The notes: a model not told the origin generated them from the sequence alone. 14,728 bases of DNA from Solirubrobacterales bacterium (GCA_019240015.1 JAFAZB010000142.1:1-14728); one strand, 5' to 3'; positions 6,574-14,312 are shown, counted from the first letter of the stretch. Numbers and translations are program-made.

Positions 6574-8507
6574 GAGAACACCCCCGCCCTGGGGCGGAGC
6601 TGTCGTGCGCGCTGGTAGTCGCGGGTTGCGGCTGCGATCTGGCCGCTCTCCGTCTCGACCCTCGCCAGCAGCAGCCAATGCGCGAAGTTGCGCGGCTCGC
6701 GAGCGATGGCCCGCTCGAAGTCAGCTGCCGCTGCGCTCAGCCTGCCGGCGGACTCCAGCACCAGACCGCGCTGTTCGTAGGCGCTGGCCGCCCAAGGCTC
6801 GGCACTCACAGCGTCGCTCGCCCAGGAATACGCGAGGTTCGCATTCCCGGCGCGCTCGGCGGACTGACTGCGGCGAATCTCCACTGTCGCGCGCAGACCC
6901 GGCAGCTGCACTAGCCCCGCGCACGCGCAGATCAACACGAATGCCCCGCGTCCATACCAACGAATCCTCGGCCGCCCGCGAGAAAGCCTCGTCGCCGCCA
7001 CCCCGGCGCCACCCAACGCCAGCACCGTGACGGCGGTCGACTGCCACATCCAGTCGACGCTCGCTTGCACCAGATAAACGAGAAACGCCGCCAGCATCGC
7101 CGTCGCCGCCCCCGCGGTGGCCGTCCGCCGCGCGCTGCGGCGGGCTCTCGCAAGCACCCGCACCGCGGACGCCATCACCGCGAGGATCAGGACCAGCCCG
7201 GGAATGCCAAGCTCGGCCATGTTCTCCAGCTCGAGCGAGTGGGCGTTGCGGATGAAGTCCCCCGTGCTTCCGTGCTGATCCCACCAGAACTCGAACGTAC
7301 CCGCCCCGCTGCCGGTGATCGGTTTCGCCCTGAACGCATCCACCGCCGCCTGCCAATAGAAGTAACGGCTGCCGCCCAGCTGGGTGAGACGGGACGCGGG
7401 ATCGGCGTTACTCTGCACCACCGGGTTGCGGAACTCGTGCCAGGCCTTGGGCGCCAGCAACGGGCCGAACACTGCACCGGCGATCACCACGAGTGCGATT
7501 CCGGTGACGGCCAACCTGCGGCCGACTACTCTCGAGGTACGGGCGCGGTCAATGCCGGCGAGGAAAGTCCCGAGGGCGACCGCCACGGCCACCGCCACCC
7601 CGACCGCGATCGCTCCGAGCACGCCAGCCACGCCACGCGTGCCGGTGCCGTTCGCGATCGCCGGCGCAGCTCTGACCGCGAGGATCGCGATCGCCGCGCC
7701 GGCCGCGGCCCCGACGGCATGTAGCGCGGCGGTCAAGCGGTTGCGACTGAGTGCGACCGCCGCGATCACGCCCACCGCGATGCCGGCGACCGAGGCCCGC
7801 GAATATGAGAGATATGCCGCCAGCCCGGCCAGCGGCACCAGCCCCAGCGCAACGGCGCGCCGCACCCTGGAACGCTCGTGGGCGCTCCACGCCAGACCGA
7901 TCGCGATTGACATCGACGCCCAAGCGCCAACAGCGTTCCAATATCCGAACGGATAGCTGAGCCGATTGGCGACGCTGAGGCCGTTGAACGCGTTCGACGG
8001 AAATGCGCTCGGAGCAAGTCGGGAGGCGACGCCAAGCCCGCACACCACGAGCGCCGCGAACCCGAGGCCCATCGCGGCGGCGCGCCACGTAGAGCGATCG
8101 AGCACCGACACGATCAGCCCCACGACGCCGAGATAGCCGAGCACCCGGGCGACCTCAGCCGTGGTCCGCTCGCTGCTGTCCGACCAGGCGAGGCTGAGCG
8201 CCGTAAAGGCCGCATACGCCGCCAGCGCCCCGAGTAGCAACAGTGCGAGGCGTCCAGGGCGCGCACGTGGCAGGAGACCCACCGCGACGCCGACGCCCAG
8301 CACCCACCAGATCACGATCGCGTATTGCTGCCGGGTGACGACGTCGAATGCTCCACCTGGCAACGCGTATGCCAGCAAGAAGGCAGCTGCCACGATGAAT
8401 ACCCCTGCGGTTATCAGCCGCGAGGGTCGCGCTTCGCTAGCACCGCCGGCGGGACGGGGATCGCTCCGCTCCACCCAGCGCGCGGCCGGTAACCCCTCGA
8501 TTACCAT
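6546..8507 (-). CDS. O-antigen ligase/polymerase-like membrane protein with C-terminal TPR region (Wzy_C family)
   Basis: Multi-pass membrane protein of the O-antigen ligase/Wzy_C group; in Gram-positives without lipopolysaccharide such proteins most likely polymerise or transfer undecaprenyl-linked glycan outside the membrane. From ATG 8507 it has 653 residues. About a dozen hydrophobic segments span residues 30-535. Family landmarks are SYSRAS (234-239), GSGAGTFEFWW (399-409) and the conserved NAHSLELENMAELGIPG stretch (421-437). After the last membrane segment, residues 543-640 form paired helices of TPR type with repeated A/E/P spacing, unusual for a plain ligase but common in actinobacterial versions. 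An ATG at 8540 in frame would add 11 residues but overlap the divergent gene. Ligase versus polymerase cannot be settled from sequence alone. Confidence 0.85.
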   Translation of the reverse strand: MVIEGLPAARWVERSDPRPAGGASEARPSRLITAGVFIVAAAFLLAYALPGGAFDVVTRQQYAIVIWWVLGVGVAVGLLPRARPGRLALLLLGALAAYAAFTALSLAWSDSSERTTAEVARVLGYLGVVGLIVSVLDRSTWRAAAMGLGFAALVVCGLGVASRLAPSAFPSNAFNGLSVANRLSYPFGYWNAVGAWASMSIAIGLAWSAHERSRVRRAVALGLVPLAGLAAYLSYSRASVAGIAVGVIAAVALSRNRLTAALHAVGAAAGAAIAILAVRAAPAIANGTGTRGVAGVLGAIAVGVAVAVAVALGTFLAGIDRARTSRVVGRRLAVTGIALVVIAGAVFGPLLAPKAWHEFRNPVVQSNADPASRLTQLGGSRYFYWQAAVDAFRAKPITGSGAGTFEFWWDQHGSTGDFIRNAHSLELENMAELGIPGLVLILAVMASAVRVLARARRSARRTATAGAATAMLAAFLVYLVQASVDWMWQSTAVTVLALGGAGVAATRLSRGRPRIRWYGRGAFVLICACAGLVQLPGLRATVEIRRSQSAERAGNANLAYSWASDAVSAEPWAASAYEQRGLVLESAGRLSAAAADFERAIAREPRNFAHWLLLARVETESGQIAAATRDYQRARQLRPRAGVFSYAPYFSGA

Positions 8508-8519
8508 CGCCCAGACGGC

Positions 8520-9005
8520 ATGCAGCCCAGACTGAGACATGCACTGCTTGGCCTGTTGAGCGCCGCGCTGCTCCTCCAGGGGTCGGCGAGTGCCGCTGCA
8601 TCCGGCCAGCCCGGCGCATTCTGTTCTGATCCCACAGTCAGTGCGGTCAACCAGTACTGCGAGCTGATCCCGTCTGCCACGGGCGGAAACGCAGCGGGTC
8701 CGGCGACACCCGCGCTTGGCGCACGGCTGCCCGGTCCCGTCGCCAGCCTCCTACACGGCACGCAAGGCGCGAGCCGCAGGTCGGGCCGGAGAGCGGCCTC
8801 GGGTCGGCCCGCGGCGTCAGCGCGTGCCAGGGCGCAGCTCCTGACGTTGCCAGCGCCCGGCCCACGTACTCCGTTCGCTTCGACTCCCGCTTCACGACCA
8901 AGCAGCTGGTCGCCGTTCTCTGGGCTGATCGTTGTGTTGGTCGCTGTCACGTTGGCCATGAGCGCGCTCGTATTTGCTCGGTGGCGTCGCGCCGGCCCGG
9001 CCTGA
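8520..9005 (+). CDS. Small exported protein with C-terminal membrane anchor, function unknown
   Basis: Not assigned to a functional family. The 161-residue product has a signal peptide (1-27: RLRH, then LLGLLSAALLLQ, ending ASAAA), a short conserved-looking segment with two cysteines (CSDPTVSAVNQYC, Cys35 and Cys47) that could form a disulfide, a Pro/Ala/Arg-rich linker (55-128), one membrane segment (about 134-153) and the stop-transfer RWRR. It is therefore probably anchored in the membrane with the Cys pair outside. I have an impression that the CSDP...NQYCE segment recurs in Solirubrobacterales, but I cannot verify it. The ATG at 8520 is the only start that leaves a complete signal peptide; it lies 12 bp from the divergent ligase-like start, so the two promoters must lie within each other's coding sequence or transcripts are nearly leaderless. 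Confidence 0.72.
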   Translation: MQPRLRHALLGLLSAALLLQGSASAAASGQPGAFCSDPTVSAVNQYCELIPSATGGNAAGPATPALGARLPGPVASLLHGTQGASRRSGRRAASGRPAASARARAQLLTLPAPGPRTPFASTPASRPSSWSPFSGLIVVLVAVTLAMSALVFARWRRAGPA

Positions 9006-9276
9006 CCCAACCAGCAGCCTGGGAGACACCGGGCCTCGACGCCGCTCGATGATAGGAGTGGCGGATTAGCCGCGCTCCGGTACCGCGGGGGCAACCTTCG
9101 CCGGGGCGTGACACACGCGCGGAACCTATGTGCGTCGCACCAATCGAGGTTTGCGTACGATGGTCCGCCCGCCGGCATGCAGTTCATGGCAATGCCCGCG
9201 AGAGGGGTGACTCGTTGTTCTGTCTCGACCGACAACCAGATGTCCTGGCGGCGGCACCGCAGGAGCGACGCCACCA
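9006..9276. promoter_or_regulatory. Intergenic region upstream of the glycan cluster, with possible -10 element
   Basis: These 271 bp precede the first methyltransferase of the rightward cluster and probably contain its promoter. TACGAT (9156-9161), within TTGCGTACGATGG, fits the TAnnnT form of an actinobacterial -10 box, but no good -35 box is found at 16-19 bp upstream. AGGAG at 9261-9265 is a likely ribosome binding site for the GTG at 9277, 11 bases away. No other gene, repeat or hairpin is convincing here. Confidence 0.3.
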
Positions 9277-10089
9277 GTGAGATCTCGACGGGCGATGGCC
9301 GTCGCGCTCGAGCGAGTCGGCCTCCAGCGCCCTGCCTACCGGATGTGGGAGTGGGGACAAACCGCGTACGCGCTTCCTGAGCTGCTGTTCCCGGCTCGAA
9401 GGCTGGGTTCCGACGGGCTGCCGCTTCCGCCCCCGCTGCTACGCGTCCAGGTAAGTGGGACGGCGCGAGCGGAGGAATTCATCGCTCAAAGTCACCGCGC
9501 TGCCCGGACGGTGCGAGACATGGTGCGACTCGCCGGGCGGGAGTTCGAGGCCCTCGAGGCGGTGTTCGACTTCGGCTGTGGCTGCGGGCGGGTGATGCGG
9601 AGATGGTCCGACGTGTCCGGCCCGGCGTTCGTTGGCAGCGATTACAACCGCAACCTCGTCGATTGGTGCCGCACCAACCTGCCGTTCGCGAGCTTCGAGG
9701 TCAACGGCCTCACGCCTCCTCTGCCGTTTGCGGACGAGCAGTTCGAGCTGGTGTACTCGCTGTCCGTGTTCACGCATCTCACTGAGCCACTTCAAAACGA
9801 ATGGATCGCGGAGCTCCGCCGCGTCACGAAGCCAGGCGGTCTGATCCTGCTTACGACCCGCGGCGATGCCTGGGCCTGGAAGCTGACCTCCCAGGAACGA
9901 GCCCGCTATGACCGAGGAGACCTCGTGGTCAGGTATCGCGAGGTGACCGGCACGAATTTGTGCGCGGCATTTCACCCGTCGCGATATGTACGCGAGCTGC
10001 TTGGTAGGAGCTTCGCGCTCAAGCAGTCGGTGGCGGTTGGCCTAGAGGACGGGCTTCAGGATGTGCACCTCGCGGAGCGAACGGATTGA
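9277..10089 (+). CDS. Class I SAM-dependent methyltransferase
   Basis: Probable cytoplasmic S-adenosylmethionine-dependent methyltransferase, most likely acting on a sugar or glycan precursor given its neighbours. In 270 residues the Rossmann core starts at motif I, VFDFGCGCGR (96-105), with the acidic residue after strand 2 in VGSDYN (119-124, Asp122), a FADEQFELVYSLSVFTHL stretch (151-168) as motif II region, and KPGGLILLTTRG (185-196) as motif III. The N-terminal 90 residues are an extra helical region. GTG 9277 has AGGAG 11 bases upstream; ATG 9295 is an in-frame alternative. The stop overlaps the ATG of the next gene (TGATG), indicating co-transcription and translational coupling. The methyl acceptor is unknown. 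Confidence 0.85.
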   Translation: MRSRRAMAVALERVGLQRPAYRMWEWGQTAYALPELLFPARRLGSDGLPLPPPLLRVQVSGTARAEEFIAQSHRAARTVRDMVRLAGREFEALEAVFDFGCGCGRVMRRWSDVSGPAFVGSDYNRNLVDWCRTNLPFASFEVNGLTPPLPFADEQFELVYSLSVFTHLTEPLQNEWIAELRRVTKPGGLILLTTRGDAWAWKLTSQERARYDRGDLVVRYREVTGTNLCAAFHPSRYVRELLGRSFALKQSVAVGLEDGLQDVHLAERTD

Positions 10090-10859
10090 TGACGGCTGTT
10101 CGCGAGGCCACTAGAGCCACAGGCCACTGGGTTCGAGGCTCGGTACGGCGCGCCCTCCTACGGCTTGGTTACGACGTGCGGCGGATCGACGCTCCCGAAT
10201 GGGCCGACTTCACCACCGAGCAGTTGGCCTTGTGCTCAGACGTTCAGTCGTACACGCAGACCTCACGCGAGCGAATCGTCACGCTGGCAGACGCCGTTGA
10301 ATACGTGATTCGACGCAACATTCCGGGTGACTTTGTCGAATGCGGCGTGTGGTTAGGCGGGAGCGCGATGGTGATCGCGAAGACGTTGGTGCGACTAGGG
10401 ATCCGGGATCGCCAGATCTGGCTGTATGACACGTTTGGCGCGATGCCACAGCCGGCCGATGGCGACAGGGAGGTCAACAAGGATTACGCGGGACGCCTCC
10501 CACCGCGACTCACATCGGATGCAGCACCCGGGCGGTACCTGCCAAGGGTCTGCGAAAACATGCGGTCCACCGGGTATCCCCTCAGTCTCGTCCGTTGCGT
10601 GTGCGGGCTGATCGAGGAGACGATTCCGGCCACCGTCCCCGAGCAGGTGGCGTTGTTACGCCTTGACTCTGATTGGTACAGCTCTACTGCGCACGAGCTG
10701 GAGCATCTCTACCCGCGCCTCGCACTTGGGGGAGTCCTCATCGTGGATGACTACGGGCATTACCAAGGGGCACGGAAGGCGGTCGACGAATACTTCGAGC
10801 GTTCCCCGATCCTACTGACGAGGGTGGACTACACCGGCAGGATGGCGCTGAAGTTCTGA
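10089..10859 (+). CDS. TylF/MycF-type sugar O-methyltransferase
   Basis: Member of the TylF/MycF macrocin O-methyltransferase family (PF05711 type): metal-dependent, SAM-dependent enzymes that methylate sugar hydroxyls. In 256 residues the family signatures are clear: DFVECGVWLGGSAM (81-94, SAM site), LYDTFGAM (112-119), RLDSDWYSST (191-200) and VDDYGHYQGARKAVDEYF (219-236), the last two supplying the expected acidic metal ligands (Asp193/195, Asp220/221). ATG 10089 overlaps the preceding TGA by one base; a TTG one codon earlier is less likely. Known members act on macrolide sugars, but here the polysaccharide context points to a surface-glycan residue. About 30% of early codons end in A or T, well above htpX, hinting at separate origin. 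Confidence 0.9.
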   Translation: MTAVREATRATGHWVRGSVRRALLRLGYDVRRIDAPEWADFTTEQLALCSDVQSYTQTSRERIVTLADAVEYVIRRNIPGDFVECGVWLGGSAMVIAKTLVRLGIRDRQIWLYDTFGAMPQPADGDREVNKDYAGRLPPRLTSDAAPGRYLPRVCENMRSTGYPLSLVRCVCGLIEETIPATVPEQVALLRLDSDWYSSTAHELEHLYPRLALGGVLIVDDYGHYQGARKAVDEYFERSPILLTRVDYTGRMALKF

Positions 10860-10920
10860 CACTGGGCTCGCCGGCTACCACCGCACCACCTGGCGTCGAA
10901 AGGTACCCTGAACGTCGAGC

Positions 10921-11844
10921 ATGCCCAGTGTCGAGGCTAATCGGGGGCAGTGGGACAGAGGCTACGGTTGGCCCGAAGGAGGCGACGAGTGGTCGCTTGG
11001 TTGGGGCGGCCCGGATGCCCAGTGGCATTGGAGCCTCCGTCCCCGGGTGCAACGGTTCCTGCCGGCTCCGTCGATTCTCGAGATCGCGCCCGGATATGGT
11101 CGCTGGACCAAGTACCTGCTCCGCTACTGCAATCGATACGTCGGCGTCGATCTCGCGGCACGAGGCATCGAGGCATGCAGGCGGCGGTTCGCTGAGGCCG
11201 AGCACGCGGAGTTTCACGTCAATGACGGTCGGTCCCTCGCGATGGTCAACGACAGATCGATCGACTTCGCGTTCAGTTTCGACTCGCTCGTTCACGTCGA
11301 AGAAGACGTGATCGGTTCCTACTTGAACGAGCTTGCCCGCGTCTTCACCGCCGATGGCGTTGGATTTATTCACCACTCGAACCTTGCGGCGTGCAGCCCC
11401 GTTCCGCGGGCTATGCGGCTCGCACTGCGCATTGCCGAGCGGGTGCTGGGACGTGAGACCCCCGGCTTCGATCATTGGCGAGCCGCGACGATGAGCGGGG
11501 AGCGCCTGGAGAAGCTGTCGGCGTCTGCAGGACTGACATGCATTGGACAGGAAGTCGTGAACTGGTTAGGAGGTCGGTTGATCGACTGCATCTCGCTGGT
11601 GACCCCACGGGGCTCCAGATGGGAGCGTCCGAATGTGGTCGTCCACAATCCTTATTTCATGGCCGAGGCGGCGTCGATCGCTCGGGCTGCTCACATCCAC
11701 CAAGATCCAGCCGCTCTGCCGACATGGCCAGCCGGTGGAGCGACCTCGCAGCGTTTGGGCTCGCTGTCGCGTATCGGCTCTTTGCCTATTGGCCCCTGGG
11801 GGTTCTCGATCGTGGGTCCCTGGCCCAGTCGGCACCGACGATGA
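10921..11844 (+). CDS. Class I SAM-dependent methyltransferase with C-terminal extension
   Basis: Probable glycan-modifying methyltransferase, 307 residues. It begins with an aromatic-rich segment (WDRGYGWPEGGDEWSLGWGG, 11-30), followed by motif I ILEIAPGYGRW (52-62), Asp77 in VGVDLA, NDG (101-103), a DFAFSFDSLVHVEEDV stretch (115-130) and GVGFIHHSN (146-154). Methyltransferases of this type that I recall end near the FMAEAASIARAA helix (246-257). The last 47 residues (from 261) are Pro/Gly/Ser-rich with no recognisable fold and may be a read-through tail created by loss of an earlier stop or a small indel. The stop is embedded in ATGA (11841-11844). A 61-bp gap separates it from the TylF-type gene; no obvious terminator or strong ribosome binding site is seen there. 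Confidence 0.82.
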   Translation: MPSVEANRGQWDRGYGWPEGGDEWSLGWGGPDAQWHWSLRPRVQRFLPAPSILEIAPGYGRWTKYLLRYCNRYVGVDLAARGIEACRRRFAEAEHAEFHVNDGRSLAMVNDRSIDFAFSFDSLVHVEEDVIGSYLNELARVFTADGVGFIHHSNLAACSPVPRAMRLALRIAERVLGRETPGFDHWRAATMSGERLEKLSASAGLTCIGQEVVNWLGGRLIDCISLVTPRGSRWERPNVVVHNPYFMAEAASIARAAHIHQDPAALPTWPAGGATSQRLGSLSRIGSLPIGPWGFSIVGPWPSRHRR

Positions 11845-11850
11845 CTCAGC

Positions 11851-11861
11851 GGAGGTGATCC
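11851..11861 (+). promoter_or_regulatory. Full-length Shine-Dalgarno match with no start codon at normal spacing
   Basis: GGAGGTGATCC is complementary over 11 bases to the conserved 3' end of bacterial 16S rRNA (GGAUCACCUCC). It lies seven bases after the stop of the preceding methyltransferase and at the head of the flippase gene. No ATG, GTG or TTG occurs 5-10 bases downstream; the nearest in-frame candidate is the GTG inside the motif (11855). Its position at a gene junction suggests it matters for flippase translation. Confidence 0.5.
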
Positions 11862-13189
11862 CTCTCGAGGGCAGCGCGGTCGCTCCGGCGCAAGCGGATC
11901 GCGGCGGAACCGTCAGCAACATTGCGCGTCGAGTGAGCTGGGGGTTACTCGATCAAGTCCTCTCAAGTGGCTCGAACTTCGCCCTCAGCGCGTTCGTCGC
12001 CGCGACGGTGAGCGCGACCGCGTTCGGGGCCTTCACCGTGGTGTATGCGGTCTACGGCCTCTGCGTAGGACTCAGTGCAGGGCTAGCATCGATTCCCCTG
12101 GTGGTTCGGTATAGCGCTGGGTCGCCCGCGCGCTACCGGGCCGCCACTCGTGCCTCGGTCGGCACCGCGCTCGGAGTGGGCACCCTGTTGGCGCTCATGT
12201 GTCTGGCGGCGTCTCTGCTGACGGCGCCATCCGTCCAGGGGCCGCTGCGAGCGTTGGGCGTGACGTTGCCCGGCCTCCTGACCCAGGACGCCTGGCGCTA
12301 CAGCTTCGTGACCGGCGGGCGCCCGGCTAAGGCGGCCGCCAACGATGGTCTGTGGGTCGCGCTGCAGCTGATGGGGATCGCGGCACTGCTCGCGGACGGG
12401 GCAGTTTCCGCGTCGTCGATGGTGCTCGTGTGGGGCGGATCCGCGAGCGCGGCCGCGGTGCTGGGCTGCTGGCAGGCCGGCCTGATACCCGCACCGAATC
12501 GTGCGCCTCGGTGGTTGCGGGAGCAGCGCGCGTTCACGTGGCGCTACGCGGGAGAGGCAGTCGTACACCGATCGGGGTGGTGGCTCGCAGTCGCGTTCGT
12601 CGGAGCGGTCGCGGGACTCAGGGTCACGGGTGCCGTGCGGGGCGCCATGCTCATACTCGGCGGCCCGCTCAATCTGTTGTTCATCGGCGCCACGTTCGCG
12701 TTCGTGTCCGAGAGCGTACGGCTCGTACACCGCTCACCGGCGCTGCTCCCGGCGGCCATGCGAAGCCTGAGCGCGGTCACCACCGCAGCGGCTGTCGCCT
12801 GGTGCGCGATAGTGCTCGCGCTTCCCGATGCCGTCGGGTCGCGAGTGCTCGGAGCGACTTGGCATCAAGCCAAACCGCTCCTGCCTCTGCTCGTCGCATT
12901 CATCGTCGCACTCGCCACCTCGATGGGTGCCACCCAGGGCATGTTGGCGCTCGGCGCAGCGAAACGGAGCCTGTTCACGCAGGTAGTCTGCTTGGGAATC
13001 GATGCGTCGACAATGACGGCGGGTGCGCTGATCGCCGGCGCCCGCGGGGCGGTAATCGCCGTGGGCTTTGCCGCCGTGTTCCGAACCGTCCTGGCGTGGG
13101 TTCAGTTCCGACGCGCTCTGCGCGAACCGATCAGGTCGGGCGGTGTGGAACCCCCCGACAAGGTCCTCACCGCAGCGGCAGCAAGCTGA
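11855..13189 (+). CDS. Polysaccharide flippase-like membrane protein (Wzx/MOP superfamily)
   Basis: Likely exports lipid-linked glycan units across the membrane. From GTG 11855 the product has 444 residues and roughly twelve hydrophobic segments, beginning after a polar N-terminus at the ARRVSWGLLDQVLSSGSNF entry helix (24-42), which is characteristic of actinobacterial flippases of this type. A further landmark is LLTQDAWRYSFVTGGRPAKA (141-160), joining the two helix bundles. The frame is open from 11633, but that part is out of frame over the methyltransferase and reads as non-protein-like sequence. The choice between GTG 11855 and GTG 11933 is open: the first keeps the whole entry helix, the second starts within it. 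The following glycosyltransferase begins one base after its stop. A partner polymerase candidate is the ligase-like gene at 6546-8507. Confidence 0.8.
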   Translation: MIPLEGSAVAPAQADRGGTVSNIARRVSWGLLDQVLSSGSNFALSAFVAATVSATAFGAFTVVYAVYGLCVGLSAGLASIPLVVRYSAGSPARYRAATRASVGTALGVGTLLALMCLAASLLTAPSVQGPLRALGVTLPGLLTQDAWRYSFVTGGRPAKAAANDGLWVALQLMGIAALLADGAVSASSMVLVWGGSASAAAVLGCWQAGLIPAPNRAPRWLREQRAFTWRYAGEAVVHRSGWWLAVAFVGAVAGLRVTGAVRGAMLILGGPLNLLFIGATFAFVSESVRLVHRSPALLPAAMRSLSAVTTAAAVAWCAIVLALPDAVGSRVLGATWHQAKPLLPLLVAFIVALATSMGATQGMLALGAAKRSLFTQVVCLGIDASTMTAGALIAGARGAVIAVGFAAVFRTVLAWVQFRRALREPIRSGGVEPPDKVLTAAAAS

Positions 13190-13190
13190 G

Positions 13191-14309
13191 GTGCCTCACG
13201 GCAGTCCCAGATCAAGGGTCGTCGCGGTCGGTCAGACGCCGCCGCCGCTCGGCGGTCAGGCTGTCGCGATCGAGTCGTTCGTCACGGGCCGATATCGAAG
13301 CCTCGAGGTCTTCCACGTGCGGATGGCGTTCTCGACGCAGACGGCGGAGATCGGCAAGCCACGACTAAAGAAGATGCGACATCTGGTCAGCCTCGTCACA
13401 CGCGTCTTGTGGTGCCGAGTGCGGTCTGGCGCGAGCATCCTCTATTACCCCCCCGCGGGGCCGGAACTGGTTCCCGTCGTTCGCGACATGGTGGTCCTCC
13501 TGTGTACTCGCTGGGCATTTGGCTCGACCGTTTTGCACTTTCACGCCAGCGGGGTGTCCGAGATCGAGCCGCGCCTCGCGCGCCCCCTGCGGATTCTGTT
13601 TCGCAGTGCCTACGGGGGTGCTGAGCTGGCGATCCAGACCTCGGCGCTGAACCCGCCCGATGGTCAACGTCTCGGTGCGCGCCGTGTCGCGGTGATCGCC
13701 AACGGGGTTCCCGATCATCCGCTCGCTCGGCGACATCGTGAGGACCGCAGCGCCGACTCGCCTGTGGTGCTCTACGCAGGTGTGGTGCGCGAGTCGAAAG
13801 GCCTGCTGGTCCTGGTCGAGGCGTGCCGGCGGCTACTTTCGAGAGGACTCGACTTCCGGCTGCAGCTGATGGGCTCGTTCGAGTCGCGTCGCTTCGAATC
13901 CACGCTGCGCCGCGCATTGGCCGATGCCGGGCTCGCTGAACGCACCACATTGCTCGGGTCGCTCTCAGGCGATGCCAAAGCAGAGTGCTTCAGCGCCAGC
14001 GACATCTTCTGCTACCCCACTCACTTCGAAGCCGAGAGCTTCGGGATCGTGGTGATCGAAGCGATGCAGTTCTCGCTCCCCGTGGTTGCGACGCACTGGC
14101 GGGGCATCCCCTCCGTCGTGGCGGACGGTGAGAGCGGAACGCTGGTCCCGACGCGCGACCCGTCGCCGCTAGCCGCCGCGCTTGCGATGCTGGTGGAGGA
14201 TCCGGACCTTCGCCGGCGGATGGGGCGGCGCGGACGCGAGCTCTACCTCGAGCGGTTCACCGAGGACCGCTTTCGGCACGACATGGAGTCGGTGCTGAGT
14301 GAACTCTGA
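13191..14309 (+). CDS. GT4-family glycosyltransferase
   Basis: Retaining, GT-B fold glycosyltransferase of family 4, expected at the inner membrane face and adding one sugar to the lipid-linked repeat unit. In 372 residues the N-terminal Rossmann domain shows the Gly-rich acceptor loop GQTPPPLGGQAV (14-25) and HFHASG (116-121); the C-terminal domain shows YAGVVRESKG (195-204), LLGSLSGDAK (254-263) and the EX7E motif in FEAESFGIVVIEAM (Glu282 and Glu290). Donor and acceptor are unknown. GTG 13191 is chosen because it lies 1 bp after the flippase stop and directly precedes the first beta strand; the frame is open back to 13068 inside the flippase, but that reads as out-of-frame sequence. The next glycosyltransferase starts 3 bp after its stop. 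Confidence 0.88.
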   Translation: MPHGSPRSRVVAVGQTPPPLGGQAVAIESFVTGRYRSLEVFHVRMAFSTQTAEIGKPRLKKMRHLVSLVTRVLWCRVRSGASILYYPPAGPELVPVVRDMVVLLCTRWAFGSTVLHFHASGVSEIEPRLARPLRILFRSAYGGAELAIQTSALNPPDGQRLGARRVAVIANGVPDHPLARRHREDRSADSPVVLYAGVVRESKGLLVLVEACRRLLSRGLDFRLQLMGSFESRRFESTLRRALADAGLAERTTLLGSLSGDAKAECFSASDIFCYPTHFEAESFGIVVIEAMQFSLPVVATHWRGIPSVVADGESGTLVPTRDPSPLAAALAMLVEDPDLRRRMGRRGRELYLERFTEDRFRHDMESVLSEL

Positions 14310-14312
14310 GCG

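Noticed and set aside
11633..11854. Longer N-terminus for the flippase
   Set aside because: This part overlaps the methyltransferase out of frame and lacks protein-like features; the flippase entry helix begins only after 11924.
11841..11861. prfB-like programmed +1 frameshift
   Set aside because: The Shine-Dalgarno-like motif overlaps and follows the slip position rather than lying three bases upstream of it, and the needed shift is -1; kept only as one of several open explanations in the findings.
13068..13190. Longer N-terminus for the GT4 glycosyltransferase
   Set aside because: It lies inside the flippase in another frame; GTG 13191 sits directly before the first beta strand and one base after the flippase stop.
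12352..13368. Plus-strand frame of 338 codons inside the flippase and glycosyltransferase
   Set aside because: Out-of-frame Arg-rich shadow of two clear genes.
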